The notes below the pieces were generated by a model. The model made no database searches. It saw only the letters and a list, made by a program, of their open reading frames with translations, and had not been told where the DNA came from. A stretch of 64,000 nt of DNA from Sporothrix humicola (taxonomy: Eukaryota; Ascomycota; Sordariomycetes; Ophiostomatales; Ophiostomataceae): positions 372,001 to 436,000 of the forward strand of contig WNYE01000004.1 in the NCBI GenBank assembly GCA_021396245.1, given 5' to 3'. Positions 22,595 to 34,819 of this stretch are shown piece after piece. Position numbers and translations under genes: made by a program. Position 1 is the first letter of the stretch. Each line of letters starts with the position of its first letter.

Positions 22595-25500
22595 TTTGGG
22601 GGGTAGGGGTGTTCTATTTTTCTTTAAAAGAAGGGGTTTAAAAAGAGTGTATAAAGTTGGTGATGATTATGGTGATGGTTGACTGTTGACAAACGAGTGA
22701 ATGGACTGAAGAGTCTTGTGTGCGTGGAGAGGGAGAGACAAGAAAGCAAAATCAAAAGAAGCGAGCACGTTTATATATATTTTCTTCTGTACATACTACG
22801 ATACTGGCCTGCCCGGAACTGGTTCGTCTGGTCTACATCTGCCTTACATGATGGGCGGACCCGTCTGCCTTCCAAGGTTGGGCGTGATGGCGTCGAGTGG
22901 GAGACACAAAAGTGACAACAAAAATCAAAAGAGGAAAGGACAAGGGCACGTCTTCACCGTGCAGCCTTGATCGGGGATGAGTCGTTTGCCGCACGTTATT
23001 TTTGTGTCTCTTTTTTACTCTTTTCCTCTCTTTCTTCTCTTTTTTTGCTCTTCCTTCCTGCGTGGCGTCGGGGGTGAAGGATTCTTGCTGTGATGTTTAA
23101 TTTGCACTGCAGCAGAGGCGTTCAGGAACACATCCACCATCCAAAGTACGGGCAAACAAACAGACGAAGAAAGCACTGCCAAAAGCCTCTCAAGCCACAG
23201 AGTCGCAGTTGGGCTGGATGAACCTTGGCGGGTATTTGCAGGTACGAGCCCTGGAAGGTTCCGTGTTTGATGGTCAAAGTCACTGTTGGTTAAGATGTCG
23301 GCAGCGAGGCTGACGTTTGACGCTTGACCTAGACGCTTGACGTCTGTGTATGCAGGAACAAAGGTCTCGAATTGCAAGCCGAATTGGGACGAGGCCAACA
23401 CGCTGAAGGAGCAAAAAGCAAAAAAGGGGCGCACCAATAAATACAGGGGTTGTTCTTCACCTTCAGAGGCTCTTTTTCACAATTGTTTGGTTCTCACTTG
23501 TCAATTCACGGAAACGGGACAGAAAGCTGAAGTCGCTCATGCGGTGCAGACTGCCAAACGAAACGACGGAGCCCTGAACGGATCCTGCGCCTCGTTGACG
23601 ACCCAGACGCCACCAATATTAAAAAAGGAGGCCAAAAGGAGAGGTGAAAAAGGTGAGCAACAAGATGAAAGAAGGGATGAAAGCCATAAAAAGCCACAAA
23701 CAAAAGATGTAAAAAGGAGGAGAATGGGAAAAGGAAAGTGAAGGTAGTGTCGAGATTAAAAGAAAAAAGAAAGAGAACGCCGGTAAGCCACCGCTAAAGA
23801 AGAGGATTCAGCTATCGCTAGCCTGGGCTGAGCGTGTTTCTAGAGGATAAAGAGAAGGGTAAGCACGACCAGAGGGTTAGGAAAAGGAAAGGTGAAAAAA
23901 GCGCAGCTCGAGGCAGTGAAGCTAACATAAAGTCTGTGTGTTACAGATGACGATGTTTTCTTCAGGCGGTTGTTGACTAGATAATCTACGCCGTACTCCC
24001 TGGCTTGTCATACAGAATGGCTCTTCTGCAACGGTCTTGACAGCTTGTGTAAGCACGAATTGGCCTCCCAATCTTTTGTCCTCAAAATTGTGTCCTATCT
24101 TGCCGCCCGGATAAAAATAAACAAAATATTGTGAAAGCCATCTCACCCATCCCATCTCATCACACTTTCCACCGGTTACAAAATATATCCCAAAGATACA
24201 CAAACTGCAATACCGCGAGGGCTGAACCGAAGCCAACAGGGAGAAAAATACGGAAAGGGAGACAAGAAGAACATCTGTGAGTGAGATGCCGAAATTCAGG
24301 TACGGATCACTGCAGAGGCATCTTAAGTGCTCCTGCTGTGCTGCAAGCCACGTTTTCGTGCCTGGCATACGTCGCACTGCTTTTTTCTTACAGAGTCTGC
24401 TCCATCTCCCCTACCCTCTGCATGATGGCGTTTTCTGTACCTGCCGTTGGAAATTGCTTTGGCTCCTTGTGGCGTCTGAGAGGCGTCCAGGAGTGAGAGG
24501 CGTTCTTCGATGGGGGCCAGCGACTTCTGCCTTGAACTTGACTTGAAAGCTACTGTCTGAGAGTTACGAGGTCACAGTTCAGTGCATGGCAGAAAGTGAC
24601 ATCTTTGCGACAAATTTGTGCCTCCTTTTCTCTTTTTGATAAGCACGCAACTGTTTGATATCTATCAAAAAGACGACTGAAAGACGTGACATCTTTATTT
24701 GATGTCTTTGGTGGCCTCCAATAATAGAAGATAGAAGGAGATGAGACTGTCTCTCATATGGTCCTCTCCTCCCATTTGTTTTTCACATTTTCTCTTCTTT
24801 CTCTCTTGCTTCCGCTTCTTCCTTTTCTCTTTCTTCTTCATTTTGTGTCTTTACTTCTTTGCTTCTCTTTTCTTTTGCGTTGTCTCCTGTTCGCTTGCCC
24901 TCCTGGTCTCGGAAATGCCGTTGACAAGCACAGGTGCCAAGATCCTATACGCGGCTCGCGCTTTTGAATGACAAACATGCCACCAGAGGTCCCGTATAAT
25001 TCTGGAAAGTTTTCTAATCCCGTTTCCTCCGTTGGGTCCTTCTCCAATTACTGACTATGCATGGCGATATACGAACAGCACATCAGGAGACACGGACTTT
25101 GCTCCGGAGGACGGACTGTCCGGAGCTCTCGCTGGCCGTCCTGTCTTGTGTTGGATCGCAGGATTTGAGCGGGTGGTCTAGGCCCAAAAGGACTGCCGCG
25201 CGCTATGTTGGCTAGGCCTCTCCCTCCACGCGTGCGAGGCGTGCTTGCCCCATTAGCGGGCCAGATTCAAGCTTATTTCAGCATCCGCAAGAGTTGTTTG
25301 TAACAATTCGACAGCTTCGGACTGATTGTAAAGAAAGCCGTGTATTCTGCCTTTTTTGTTTTCTTTCTCAAACTTGGCCCATCTTCTCTGTTCTTGTCAA
25401 TTTCCGATTCAATATCCCAGTAATGGATTTCAAAGGATTCCAGTCTCGCGTTCATCATCTTGTTTTAACCCCTGGACATTCTGAATGATGTTGACTCGTC

Positions 25501-27914
25501 TTCTCGTCCTCTCATCTTTTCGTCACAGCCACAGACCGACGCCTCGCCTCGCTCTCGCTCCTTCTCTTTTGCGTCAAGATATCACAATCTCACCATTTTT
25601 CATGTTCATCTTTTTTGTTTGTTTATCACCTTGCCTTTTTTGAGAAGCTTTAAGCTTCAATTTTGTGAAAATGTGTGCTCTGAAAACAATGACCCTCGTC
25701 CAGATGATGGAATCAAAGAGATCGTCGTTTCTCCGTGGAATCACAGACAACCAGGTCCTCACAGCCTCATAGAGATCCCCTTCTTCCAACCTAATCTATC
25801 TGAATCTCACCCCTTTTTTGTTTTTAGTAAACATCCCCCACGTCACTCGAGGTGAGACCGCTCTCACGAATTCCACGACTTCCACGCTTTCCACGACTGC
25901 CATGCAGTCTCCCCGACGGGACAGGGATAAAGGACAACTCCAAGTGACAAAAGGGAGAAAAAGAAACATTGAAACGAAAGAGTCGGTCTTTGAATAGAAT
26001 GCGCTTGCCACGATAGAAACTGCTTGATAATCGGCTCTGGAAGCAAGCATGTTAGGTCCGACATTTTGGGCAGGATGACCACACCACCCTGTTTTTTGCA
26101 CCTGCTTCGTTGGCACCTTACATAACCAATGCTCTCGACACTCCAAAATGTCGGCGGTTCGCGCGCCGACCGGGTGCCGAGCTAGTCCTGAGCGGAGCGC
26201 TGTGATTGGCCAGTCAGTACCAGATGGAAGCTGCCGACTGGGCAGGCACCGTCCGTCCTCTCGTACCCTTCCCCGCAATCTTTGGTGCAAAAGTGACATT
26301 ACTCTCCCATCTGGTCGCTCGCGCCGTTCCCAACTCCCGCTCTGGACCAGACAGTCGGTGGTTCGATGCAAACGCGCGCCGCCGGTCGGGGGAGCTGCCC
26401 CCTATTGCCTGACCCCCGGGGCGCACCATAACACACTACAGCCCACTACAACCCCCTACAACGTGCTAAATCGCACCAGTTCGCACCAATCCCAGCTCCA
26501 ATTTTAGCCGTTGACGTCTATCATTCCCAGGTTTTTTGTCTCGTCTCCTGTCTTGTCTCAATTTCTCGTCACGCTCGTCTGTGATATCATTTGAGCATAA
26601 CTCTTTTGTTTGACCTCATATTTTTTGTTTTGTCATTCTCTCCGAGTTCTCGGATCCTTGGAGGGTCGCACCAGCTGCCGGTCGCGCCTTCTTTCTTGAG
26701 TACCAAAAAAAGAGTTCTCACGATGCTCCTTCCGTGAACGTAAGCCTCGCACCACGGAGTAACTCGTGCCTGGGGCGAGCTGGGACATCTGTAAAGCCCG
26801 AGCCCGTGGGTGGGGCAAACTCACTTTTACTGACCTAGACGAGCCAGACTATTACCAAGTCCCCGCTATCATTCTCGCTTGTGTCAGTCGACTCGCACCG
26901 AGGACATGCTGTATTTGCTGTATTTTGCTGCATTTTGTTTGGGTTTTGTGGTCGTTTGCCTCCTTTTTCTACGTGTATATGGGGAAAGGACCCTATTCTA
27001 GGCTACGCTATGCGAGTCTAATCCAAGTCTATTGTAGCTCTTGCATGCGTCGAGACACGCCAAAAATACTGTTTTTCCGCTGATCTCAGTGGGAGATAAT
27101 GTGGGAGCCGGAAAGAAGAAAGAGCAAAAGAGCAAAAGGACTTGTTGTGGGAGGGCAAGTTGTGTGGTAAAGTACGATCGGTCGTTGTATGCTAAGCTCC
27201 GAGCGAACGAGACACACCGGGGGAAAGAACAAACAATACCAGTAGTAGTGCATCTCAGAGGGAAGGAGCGTTGGGTTTCGCGCCTTTTTGCACGCGCCCA
27301 GATTACGTTGCAAAGTCCATCTCTTTTCTTTTCTCCGTCCTTCTCTTTTTTCTTACACCTTCTTTTTTAATTCTCCTGCCTGTTATCTCACATCCTTCTT
27401 TTCTGTTTCCTTTTTAGTTTCTCGTCGATCCTTTTCTCTTGATCTATATATTATCCTTTCGTTGTCCACTGTCTTGTATCCAACATTCCTCGTTCCTTTG
27501 ATCTCCATCACCAAACAACCCTTCTCTTCCTTCCATCGCACCTTCCTCTCCTATTGTCTAAGACCGCACCACACCACTTTCCAATATTTACAAAAATAAA
27601 CACTCTCGCCCCCTTTTTAAAACCAGACTTCACCACCTTACATCTGCGTCATAAACGCCACACACGACACATTCGATACACAAAACGTGGCCAACACCGA
27701 ACGTACACGCCATACGCCGACATCATCAGAAACACATTGCACGACATAAACACAATAAACAGCCACTGCCCGTTTTTCTGGCACCTGTCGTGACATCTGA
27801 GATCTATCACCATCTCGGCTATTTTGACTCCCAAGAGCCTCAAGCCAACCGCTTGGTTATATCTATTGATATTCCGGCATCTTTATTCCATCTTTAACAA
27901 AAACAGACTTCACA
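22595..27914. other. Gene-poor 5.3 kb region
   Basis: Beyond the promoter of the small secreted protein I see no supportable gene. Frames are short and mutually overlapping. A perfect 8-base inverted repeat (GCTCCGGA / TCCGGAGC) lies at 25101-25126. From about 27.3 kb the plus strand becomes pyrimidine-rich and then A/C-rich, which fits the promoter and leader of the membrane-protein gene starting at 27915. Confidence 0.55.
22770..22780 (-). promoter_or_regulatory. TATA-like box of the Ser/Ala-rich protein gene
   Basis: An ATATATATAAA run on the minus strand about 180 bp before the start codon, in otherwise mixed sequence. A strong TATA element suits a tightly regulated, highly induced gene such as one for a secreted coat protein. 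The call rests on sequence and position only. Confidence 0.45.
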
Positions 27915-29117
27915 ATGGCTTCCACAGGTGTAAGTAACAATCTCTTTCATCCAAATATACCACCTTCCCGGGTACTTCCCGGTTACACAGTTGCTAATAT
28001 ATTTTCTTCCATCCTATAGCAAGTCTCTGGCCCTCCATATGCCCCGACCACGGCCGGTCTGGGCGGCCTTCCCGTTCCCAAAGTCGACGACCCGATCAGC
28101 GCCGTCCTCCTCGTCTTTTTCATTTGCGGCGCCATCGCAAACATGACCATTCTGCAGGTCAACATGCGTCGCGGCCACAAGTTTATTATCTCGGGCATGA
28201 CGTTTGGTTTCTGTATGGCCCGTATAACGGCTCTCACCATCCGCATCGTCTGGGCTTCTCGGCCACACAACACGTCTGTGGCCATTGCCGCCAATGTCTT
28301 GACGGTCGCCGGTGTTGTCCTCCTGTTCCTGATCAACCTCATCTTTGCCCAGCGCATCGTTCGCGCTCTTCGCCCTCGTCTCGGCTGGAGCCGCCCCGTC
28401 ACCATCCTGTTCCGCACCCTGTTTTTCAGTGTGCCGGTCGTCCTCATCATGGTCATTCCCGTGGCTATTGACATGTTCTACACCCTGGACGTGAGCACCC
28501 GCAATGTCCTGCGCAAGGTCCAGCTCGTCGGCACTACCTACATGGCCGTCCTGTCGTTCCTGCCCATCCCCATTACTCTCCTGGCCCTCTTTGCCCCGCC
28601 CCGCCCGCCCTACCACGGCACCGTCGAGAACTTTGGCCAGGGCCGCATGCGCACCAAGATTGCACTCCTCCTGTTTACCTCGACCCTCCTGGCCCTCGGC
28701 GCCTCCTTCCGCGCCGCCGTCAACTTTATGCCCCGCCCGGCCGCCCACCCGGCCTGGTTCCACAGCAAGCCCGCCTACTACGTCTTCAACTATGTCATTG
28801 AGATTATCGTGGTGTACACCTACACCATCTCCCGCTTCGACCGCCGCTTCCACGTGCCCAACGGCTCGTCCGCGCCCGGCCACTACGCCGCCGGCGGTGC
28901 CGTTGCCAACAAGGGCGACAATGCCGAGGACGCTGCCGAGCGCGGCGAGACCTCGGAAGTTGAGAACAACGCCAATGCCGGTGGCGACGGTCCGGCTCTG
29001 GCCCGCAAGACCACGCTGGCCGACCGCATCAACAACGAGAGCGACGTCTTTGGTTCAGACGAGGAGCCGACGCTGGGCGGCGGCAACGAAGCCGACAACA
29101 CCAAGACGGAGCGCTAG
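27915..29117 (+). CDS. Seven-helix fungal membrane protein (GPCR-like, DUF3112 type)
   Basis: Two exons, 27915-27929 and 28020-29117, encode 370 residues. The first exon holds only five codons (MASTG). The intron has a GTAAGT donor, a GCTAAT branch site and a TATAG acceptor, and the join is in frame. Seven hydrophobic segments can be counted between about residues 28 and 295, with the extracellular N-terminus short and Pro/Gly-rich. The tail (about 300-370) is hydrophilic, acidic and Ser/Thr-bearing. The block around GHKFIISGMTFGFCMARI and the following IRIVWASRP resemble a fungus-specific family often labelled family C-like GPCR or DUF3112; that label is from memory. No ligand or signalling partner is known to me. 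It is convergent with the PP2A gene downstream. Confidence 0.8.
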
Positions 29118-29611
29118 AGTGCTCTCCCGTCTCAAATTTCACTTAAATATATCCCCTATGTCTTTTCTTTGATCAAAGATCTATACACTTAATATGGTGG
29201 GAGTGGAGGATGTTGAAGAATAGTTTGTCTGCTTTTCCTTTTTTGCATGGCATCGGAGCACTGGAGCATGTCTTGTTTACACTTTGTTTCTTTCCTTCCT
29301 TTCCTTTTTTTGTCAGATTCGGATGACGGGAATTATAGTACCTCTCCAACACCTCATATAGAAAGAGCGTATGTTTCGCTCGACCCAACTAGTCACATCT
29401 TCACTTAATATAAACATATCAAAAATAATCATTACGAACTGGTAAATAAATCTGATGCATCGCGAATAACATTACGTCTATGGACCAGTTGGAAAGTTTA
29501 AGGCTATGCTGTGTAGGTATGGCGAGATATGCCGCCTTTCCTGTGTTCCTATCTCCAAGTGTCTCTCTTCTTTATCTCGTTTTCTTGCCTAAATGTCTGT
29601 CGATCGTATGC

Positions 29612-29637
29612 CTCGTTGCTCGTTGCTCGTTGCTCGT
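29612..29637. repeat. Short tandem repeat, unit ctcgttg
   Basis: Three perfect copies of the 7-base unit ctcgttg plus a partial fourth. A second heptamer repeat lies 180 bp further on. Confidence 0.85.
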
Positions 29638-29812
29638 CCTGGCTCCAACTTTTCTAGTATTACTATCCCTCCTCTTTTCTCTTTTTGCTTCTTCCTTTTT
29701 TTCTCTTTTACCTGCTGAGGCATTCCCTCCGTCTATAATGCTCGGATCGTTCGTCGTATAATGCATGACCATTCAACAAAAAAAAACATTAACATGATAG
29801 AAAACCAACGAC

Positions 29813-29854
29813 GCAAGAGGCAAGAGGCAAGAGGCAAGAGGCAAGAGGCAAAAG
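29813..29854. repeat. Tandem repeat, unit gcaagag
   Basis: Five perfect copies and one imperfect copy of the 7-base unit gcaagag, in the spacer between two convergent genes. It is likely to vary in length between strains. Confidence 0.9.
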
Positions 29855-30096
29855 ACGGCGGATAACAAGATAGGGTAAAGAAATAACGGATGATACAATG
29901 AAGAGACAAGAGAACATGAGAGAAGACAAAAAGGGTAGAACACAACGGTTTGTAAAGGCGGCTTTCCCAACACCAAAAGGCTGTACACTGCGCAGCATAC
30001 GGCCCTTTTTTCTTTTCCAAACTGCTCCTGGTTGTCCCTCCAATATAGACTCTTTCGCACCAGCCCCAACTGTTTCTTCTTCTTTTTTGTTTTTCT

Positions 30097-31327
30097 TTAC
30101 AAGAAATAGTCTGGGGTGCGTCTGGACACCATCGGCTCGCCTGCTCTCGGGCATGGGTCGAATTGCAAGCTATTTTGTTAGTCGTGTTTGTAACATAATG
30201 TATGGAATCAAAGAGGGATACTCACAATGTGTACTTAAGATGCTCGTCAATCTCCATGATCGCGGCCTGGTTGCCACAGCGGTAACAGTAGTTTGGTGCT
30301 TGTCTGTGTTAGCATCGTGTAACATGAAAATAGGGGTACAGCAGGAGTACACAAGAAGCGTGGACTTACCAGAGAAAATGGTCACGACATTTCTGTCTTG
30401 CGACCAGTTGTAGCCCTCCATCACCAGCTGATGTGCGCGTGCAATCAGTGTCAGGCCGTTGTTGTGGTTGAACGCCTCGCTGATGTCCTGGCCAAACGTA
30501 TAGCCGGCACCACGGGGCGAGATGCCCCAACCGCAGCGGTCATCCGGGTCGGACCAAAGCAGATCGCACATGGGGCCCTCATGAGGCACCTCCTGGATGC
30601 GGTCCAGAGCACGGATGTTATCGAGAGTGTCGATGCTGGGCGACAGGCCGCCGTGCAAGCAAAAGATCTGGTTGTCGATGAGGGCGGTGAGGGGGAGGTA
30701 GTCAAAGAGGTCCGTAAAGAACTTCCAGACGTTGGCGTTACCGTACTTGCGCAGGCACTCGTCGTAGAAACCGTAGACCTGTGTGATCTGGCGGGACTCG
30801 TGGTTGCCGCGCAGGATGGTGATGCGTTGCGGGTAGCGGATCTTGAGGGCGACGAGAAGCGTCACCGTCTCGACGGAGTAGTAGCCACGATCGACATAGT
30901 CGCCTGGGAGTGTTAGAGGGGAACATGAGCCATGTGAGAAGAACTTAGGGAAGGGGACATACCCATAAAGAGGTAGTTGGTGTCGGGGTTGGGACCACCG
31001 ATCTTGAACAGCTCCATCAGGTCGTGGAACTGGCCGTGGATATCACCACAGACTGTCACCGGGCACTTGACCGGCTGAACATTGGACTCGTCTTGGAGAA
31101 CCTCCCGTGCCTGTTGTTGTTAGTACTGTGTAGCTGACTGTTGCTTTATCTTTCCGTCGCCTTACCTTCTCGCACAGTCTCTGAACATCGAGCTCGCTCA
31201 ACTGCTTGCAGTTCATCAGGCTCTCGATCCAGCCGTCAACTGTGGGCACCGTCGCCGGCTCCAAAGTCGTGGGAGGCGGCGTGAGGTCTGCAGGGCCGCG
31301 GCCGACATCTTCCATGTTCGTGTCCAT
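30097..31327 (-). CDS. Serine/threonine protein phosphatase 2A catalytic subunit
   Basis: Five exons on the minus strand (31327-31166, 31110-30963, 30903-30370, 30298-30226, 30169-30097) join in frame to 329 residues, the length usual for PP2A of filamentous ascomycetes (Neurospora pph-1, Aspergillus pphA). It is the catalytic subunit that works with scaffold A and regulatory B subunits in mitosis, septation and stress signalling. All metal-binding phosphatase motifs are present: GDIHG, GDYVDRG, GNHE and the later RAH. An N-terminal extension rich in Pro and Thr precedes the WIESL start of the conserved domain. The last exon ends in the RRTPDYFL tail that is carboxymethylated and recognised by B subunits. 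One oddity is FDPCPRAGEP, where Ala is more usual than Cys. All introns have GTRNGT donors except the third (GTAAGT) and fourth (GTGAGT), which are equally standard. Confidence 0.95.
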
Positions 31328-32544
31328 GTTTCTGAGGGGTGTGATGTGTCTGAGAGAGATGGGGTATCGAATGTGAATCTATCGAGAGCCACGCGTGGGT
31401 ATATCGACGGGATCAATCGTGGACCGTCAACGTCAAAGGGGATTGCGTGGCCGCGTGCAAAGAGGTCAAAGGAAGGCGAAAAAAGCGAAAATCGTTCTTT
31501 CTTTCGTCGTATCGTCGATCGAGAAGGGATATGAGCGAAGAACGACGTCGAAAAGATCGAAAGTCCTAAAGGTCGAAGATCGCGAGGGGTATGATGGGGG
31601 GGGATACGTCAAAAGGGTCGTCGAAATGCGAAATGAGAGGTTCAATCAAAGCAAGATGTAGATGCGATACAATGAGTTTTCCGGGATGCTATTCGGATGA
31701 CAAGTCGCGTGTTAGAAACAAGGAGGTCGAAGAGCCCAGTTTGATTCAAAAGGGGGCTGAGGTAGGAAGAGGGGGCTTTTTTTGCTTGATTGCGATGGCG
31801 TTTCGTAGGACTTTCGCCGCCCAATGGCACACAACACAGACGTACGGAAAGGATAAAAAAGACAATGCGAACGCGTGCCGACACGGATAATGATCGCAGA
31901 GATGCTGTCGCGGGGTGGAGATGTGGTTGTCGTCGTGGGGTGGTGTCGTCAATAAGGGAGAATTGATGAGAGTAGAATTAGATTCAGAATGGAGAGTGGT
32001 GGGGGAAGGCGTGTTTGGATGCTGTCGGTGAGTTTGCGAGCTTTGTTTTGCGTTTTTGGGTTTCCTAGGGATTCGTGCCCAGGGGGAAGGTGGGAGGCGG
32101 TTTTGCAATTTGCCATTGATATGTGCACGTGATGACCGTTCCTTGATTTTGGATGTACTTTTGTACACTAGTTGGCTGTAGAGGTACACCCGTTGTCATC
32201 GAAGCTCAATTGGTGAGTAGTGGGGCGAGAGCTATCAGTCCAGGGCGGGCAGGGACAGACAGCGCCAAAAGCATCATAACAGCTGCCACTAAAAGGACGC
32301 CAGAACACTGCTCTATTCGCGCTAAAACCAAGTCATTATCTCCATTACGAATAGCTTCAGTGGCTCGAGATGTTTGGACAATAATATTAATCGTGCGCCA
32401 GATACTGCTAAATACAGAAATGCCTGCTGAAAATGACACCAGAATATACAAGTGTAAACTGAGAAGAACGTGAAAAAAAGAAAGAAGACAAGAAGAGGTA
32501 AAGGATGGGACGAAAAGGTCGTCTAAGCCTAAGATATTGAGAGC
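31328..32544. other. Promoter of PP2A and 3' flank of EXO84
   Basis: The spacer lies between the PP2A start and the end of EXO84. The part next to the PP2A ATG is purine-rich on the plus strand, hence pyrimidine-rich in the direction of transcription, as expected for a leader. No gene is seen. Confidence 0.6.
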
Positions 32545-34819
32545 TTATGACAGCCCCAGACCAACTGGACCACTTGGTACTCTCGGAGGAGGTGCTGCTC
32601 GTGTGGGCGGCTCGTGGCCGACGAGGTTGCGGAAATCCAGGCCGACGTCGGACAGCATGCGGGCATGCTCGTGGGCCTGGTCCATACATTGTCTCCAGGC
32701 CTCGCCGCCGCGCTCTGTGCTGCTGAGCTGGCGTGCCAAAATACGGTTAAAGGCCTCGACCTCTTCCTTGGCCCACTTGACGCAGGCGCTCATCATGGCG
32801 GGCGGGAAACAGCTCTGGAAGCAGCTGACAGTGTTGCGGATGATGGAGAAGTAGACAAACGAGAGCTCCCAGATGTACAGGTGCAAGTCGCCCTGGAAGA
32901 TGCATTGTCTGGGGGGTTATAGTTAGCAGAGGAATCTAATTTAGGAATACTGGGGAAACGCACCTTGACCGCTTTTGGATCATGCTGCTGCGGGCCTCGA
33001 GGTAAGCTTCCCGCGCCCGGTCTTCAAAGCCGAGGCGCGTGAGCCACGAGACGTTGCGGCGCATCTTGCGCTGTTCGTTGTGGGTGTCGATGAGCTCGCG
33101 GATAATGAGCGCGGCTAGGCGTGCCGAGCGCTCCTCGACCTTGAACTCGATAAAGTCCTGGGCGACGGCATTGTTCTTGAGGCCGCGCGCGAGCCCCTGC
33201 ATCTTTTCGACGCGGGCGACGGACGGCTCAAATTGCTGCAGGGCAATATCAATGTCGAGCTCGTCCATCTGGCTCTCGACCCAGCGCAGGTTCTGCTGCT
33301 TGCCGTCGACCTCGATGAGCATGTCCTTGATGTCCGACAGGGTTTCGAGCAGGTCCGTCTTTTGGAGGAGACCCGGGTCGCGCGAAGCAAAGTAGTTGAT
33401 GGTCTCCTTGGCCTTGTTGTTGGCCTCCATCTCCGACTGGATACCGCGCCGCAGGTCCTCGACGACTTTGCGAATGTTGAGCATGAGTGCTGATTTTTCG
33501 GGGTCGTCGGGCTTTTCTGTTCGGTACAGCACCGTCTCCTGGCCGACACCGCGCACCATGATGGCATCCGTCAGCTTTGACCGTCCCGAGCCTGGGCCGC
33601 CACTGCTACTTCCAAACGAAGGGGACGTCACAGACTCGCCCGAGCCAGCCATATCAATCACTTCAATATCCAGCAGCGGCCAGCAACGGTCAGCCACCAA
33701 CTTGAGGAGTGGTCCACCTCCACCGCCAGGACCGTCGGCCTTGCGCTTCTTCCGTGAAGCAACGAGTAGGTGGTCGTTCAACAAAAAGATTTGCATAGCC
33801 CGCCGTGACTTGTACGTAGCATTATCGAGCTCAATCCACTGGCCGGCGTTTTGCACCACATGCCGACCCAGGGTCATGGGCAGGAACCGCTGTGAGCCCT
33901 CGACGTTCTTGTACAGGGCCTGCATCTGCGAGTTCCACAGCGCTGTCCGGTCGGCCACGGAGCTGCGCTTGTCTCGTTTGCTCAAGCCTGTCGAGAAACC
34001 GACAGCCCCGAGGCCACTGGAATCTGCACCACGGCTGTTGTCGGCGCCACCACCCGCGGACTGGTTGGATATCGAAGTCGACGACGCAGACCGCAGAGCC
34101 GTCGTGTTGGCCTTGAGGTCCGCCATCAGGTTGCGCAGCGACCGCATCTCGCCCTTGAGCTTCTCGGCCTCCTTGCTAATCTTGATAAACTGCGCGCGGT
34201 TCTGGTAGATGTTTTGCTGCAGGTCGGCCGCTGCTCGCGACTTTAGGTCCCGCAGGGCCTCCTCGTAGCGCACAATGTCTTCTTCCGAGGCGTCGCTGAG
34301 CATCGAAGCCACGTACTGGTCGGGGCTTAGCTTGGGGTCGCGCAGGGCCTTGACATCGACGGGGATCGGTGCACCAACGCTGGCACCACCAGAGCCGCCT
34401 CCACTGCCACCGCCGCCTCGTCCACCGCCTCCTGATCCTCCCCGGTCATCCCCGCCGCGTGGAATCGGCTTGTTCCCGCCGCCACCGCCCGGCCGTCGCG
34501 CAGCCGATTCGTACTGGTTGAACGAGGGAAGCGAGGGCACCTGTGGGACAAACTCGTTCTTGGGCATGTCGTTGAACCGCGCCGAGTACCGTCTCTTGAT
34601 GTAGTCTGAGGTCTTGCCGCCCGACTGCTGCTGCAGGGGCTTCGCCCGGGCTATCGCTTCTCCGGGTCGCGGGCCGCCATCGTTTCGTGGCAGCGGCAGA
34701 CTGTTTTGTGTGGCAGGGCCGATGGGTGCTGAGATCTGTCGCGGCGCGCTGATGACAGGCCGGCTTTTGTTGCGCTTGGGCCCGCTGCGTAGCGAGATCT
34801 TGAGCCTGTCTTCCGACAT
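32545..34819 (-). CDS. EXO84: Exocyst complex component Exo84
   Basis: Two exons (34819-32964 and 32908-32545), split by a 55-bp intron with donor GTGCGT and a CCCAG acceptor, give 739 residues. Exo84 is a subunit of the exocyst, which tethers secretory vesicles to growth sites at the plasma membrane. The start MSEDRLKISLRSG is chosen over an in-frame ATG 51 bp upstream because it gives the family's usual opening. Then follow the conserved DYIKRRYSARFNDMP block (about 70-85), a Gly/Pro-rich linker, a Vps51-like coiled coil (about 190-240), a PH-like domain (around WIELDNATYKSRRAMQIFLLNDHLLVASRKKR) and the helical Exo84 C-terminal domain. The end is rich in Pro and Gly. It stands back to back with TOM20. 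Confidence 0.92.

Larger units (their letters stand above)
29118..30096. other. Convergent intergenic region with heptamer repeats
   Basis: This spacer separates the 3' ends of the membrane-protein gene and the PP2A gene, and must hold both terminators. It contains two short tandem repeats of different 7-base units, listed separately. No gene is seen. Confidence 0.6.

Noticed and set aside
23922..24377. 151-codon minus-strand frame
   Set aside because: It has no recognisable domain, poor codon bias, and overlaps other spurious frames.
32195..32260. gctcaattggt resembling a tRNA D arm
   Set aside because: No matching acceptor stem, anticodon arm or T arm follows.
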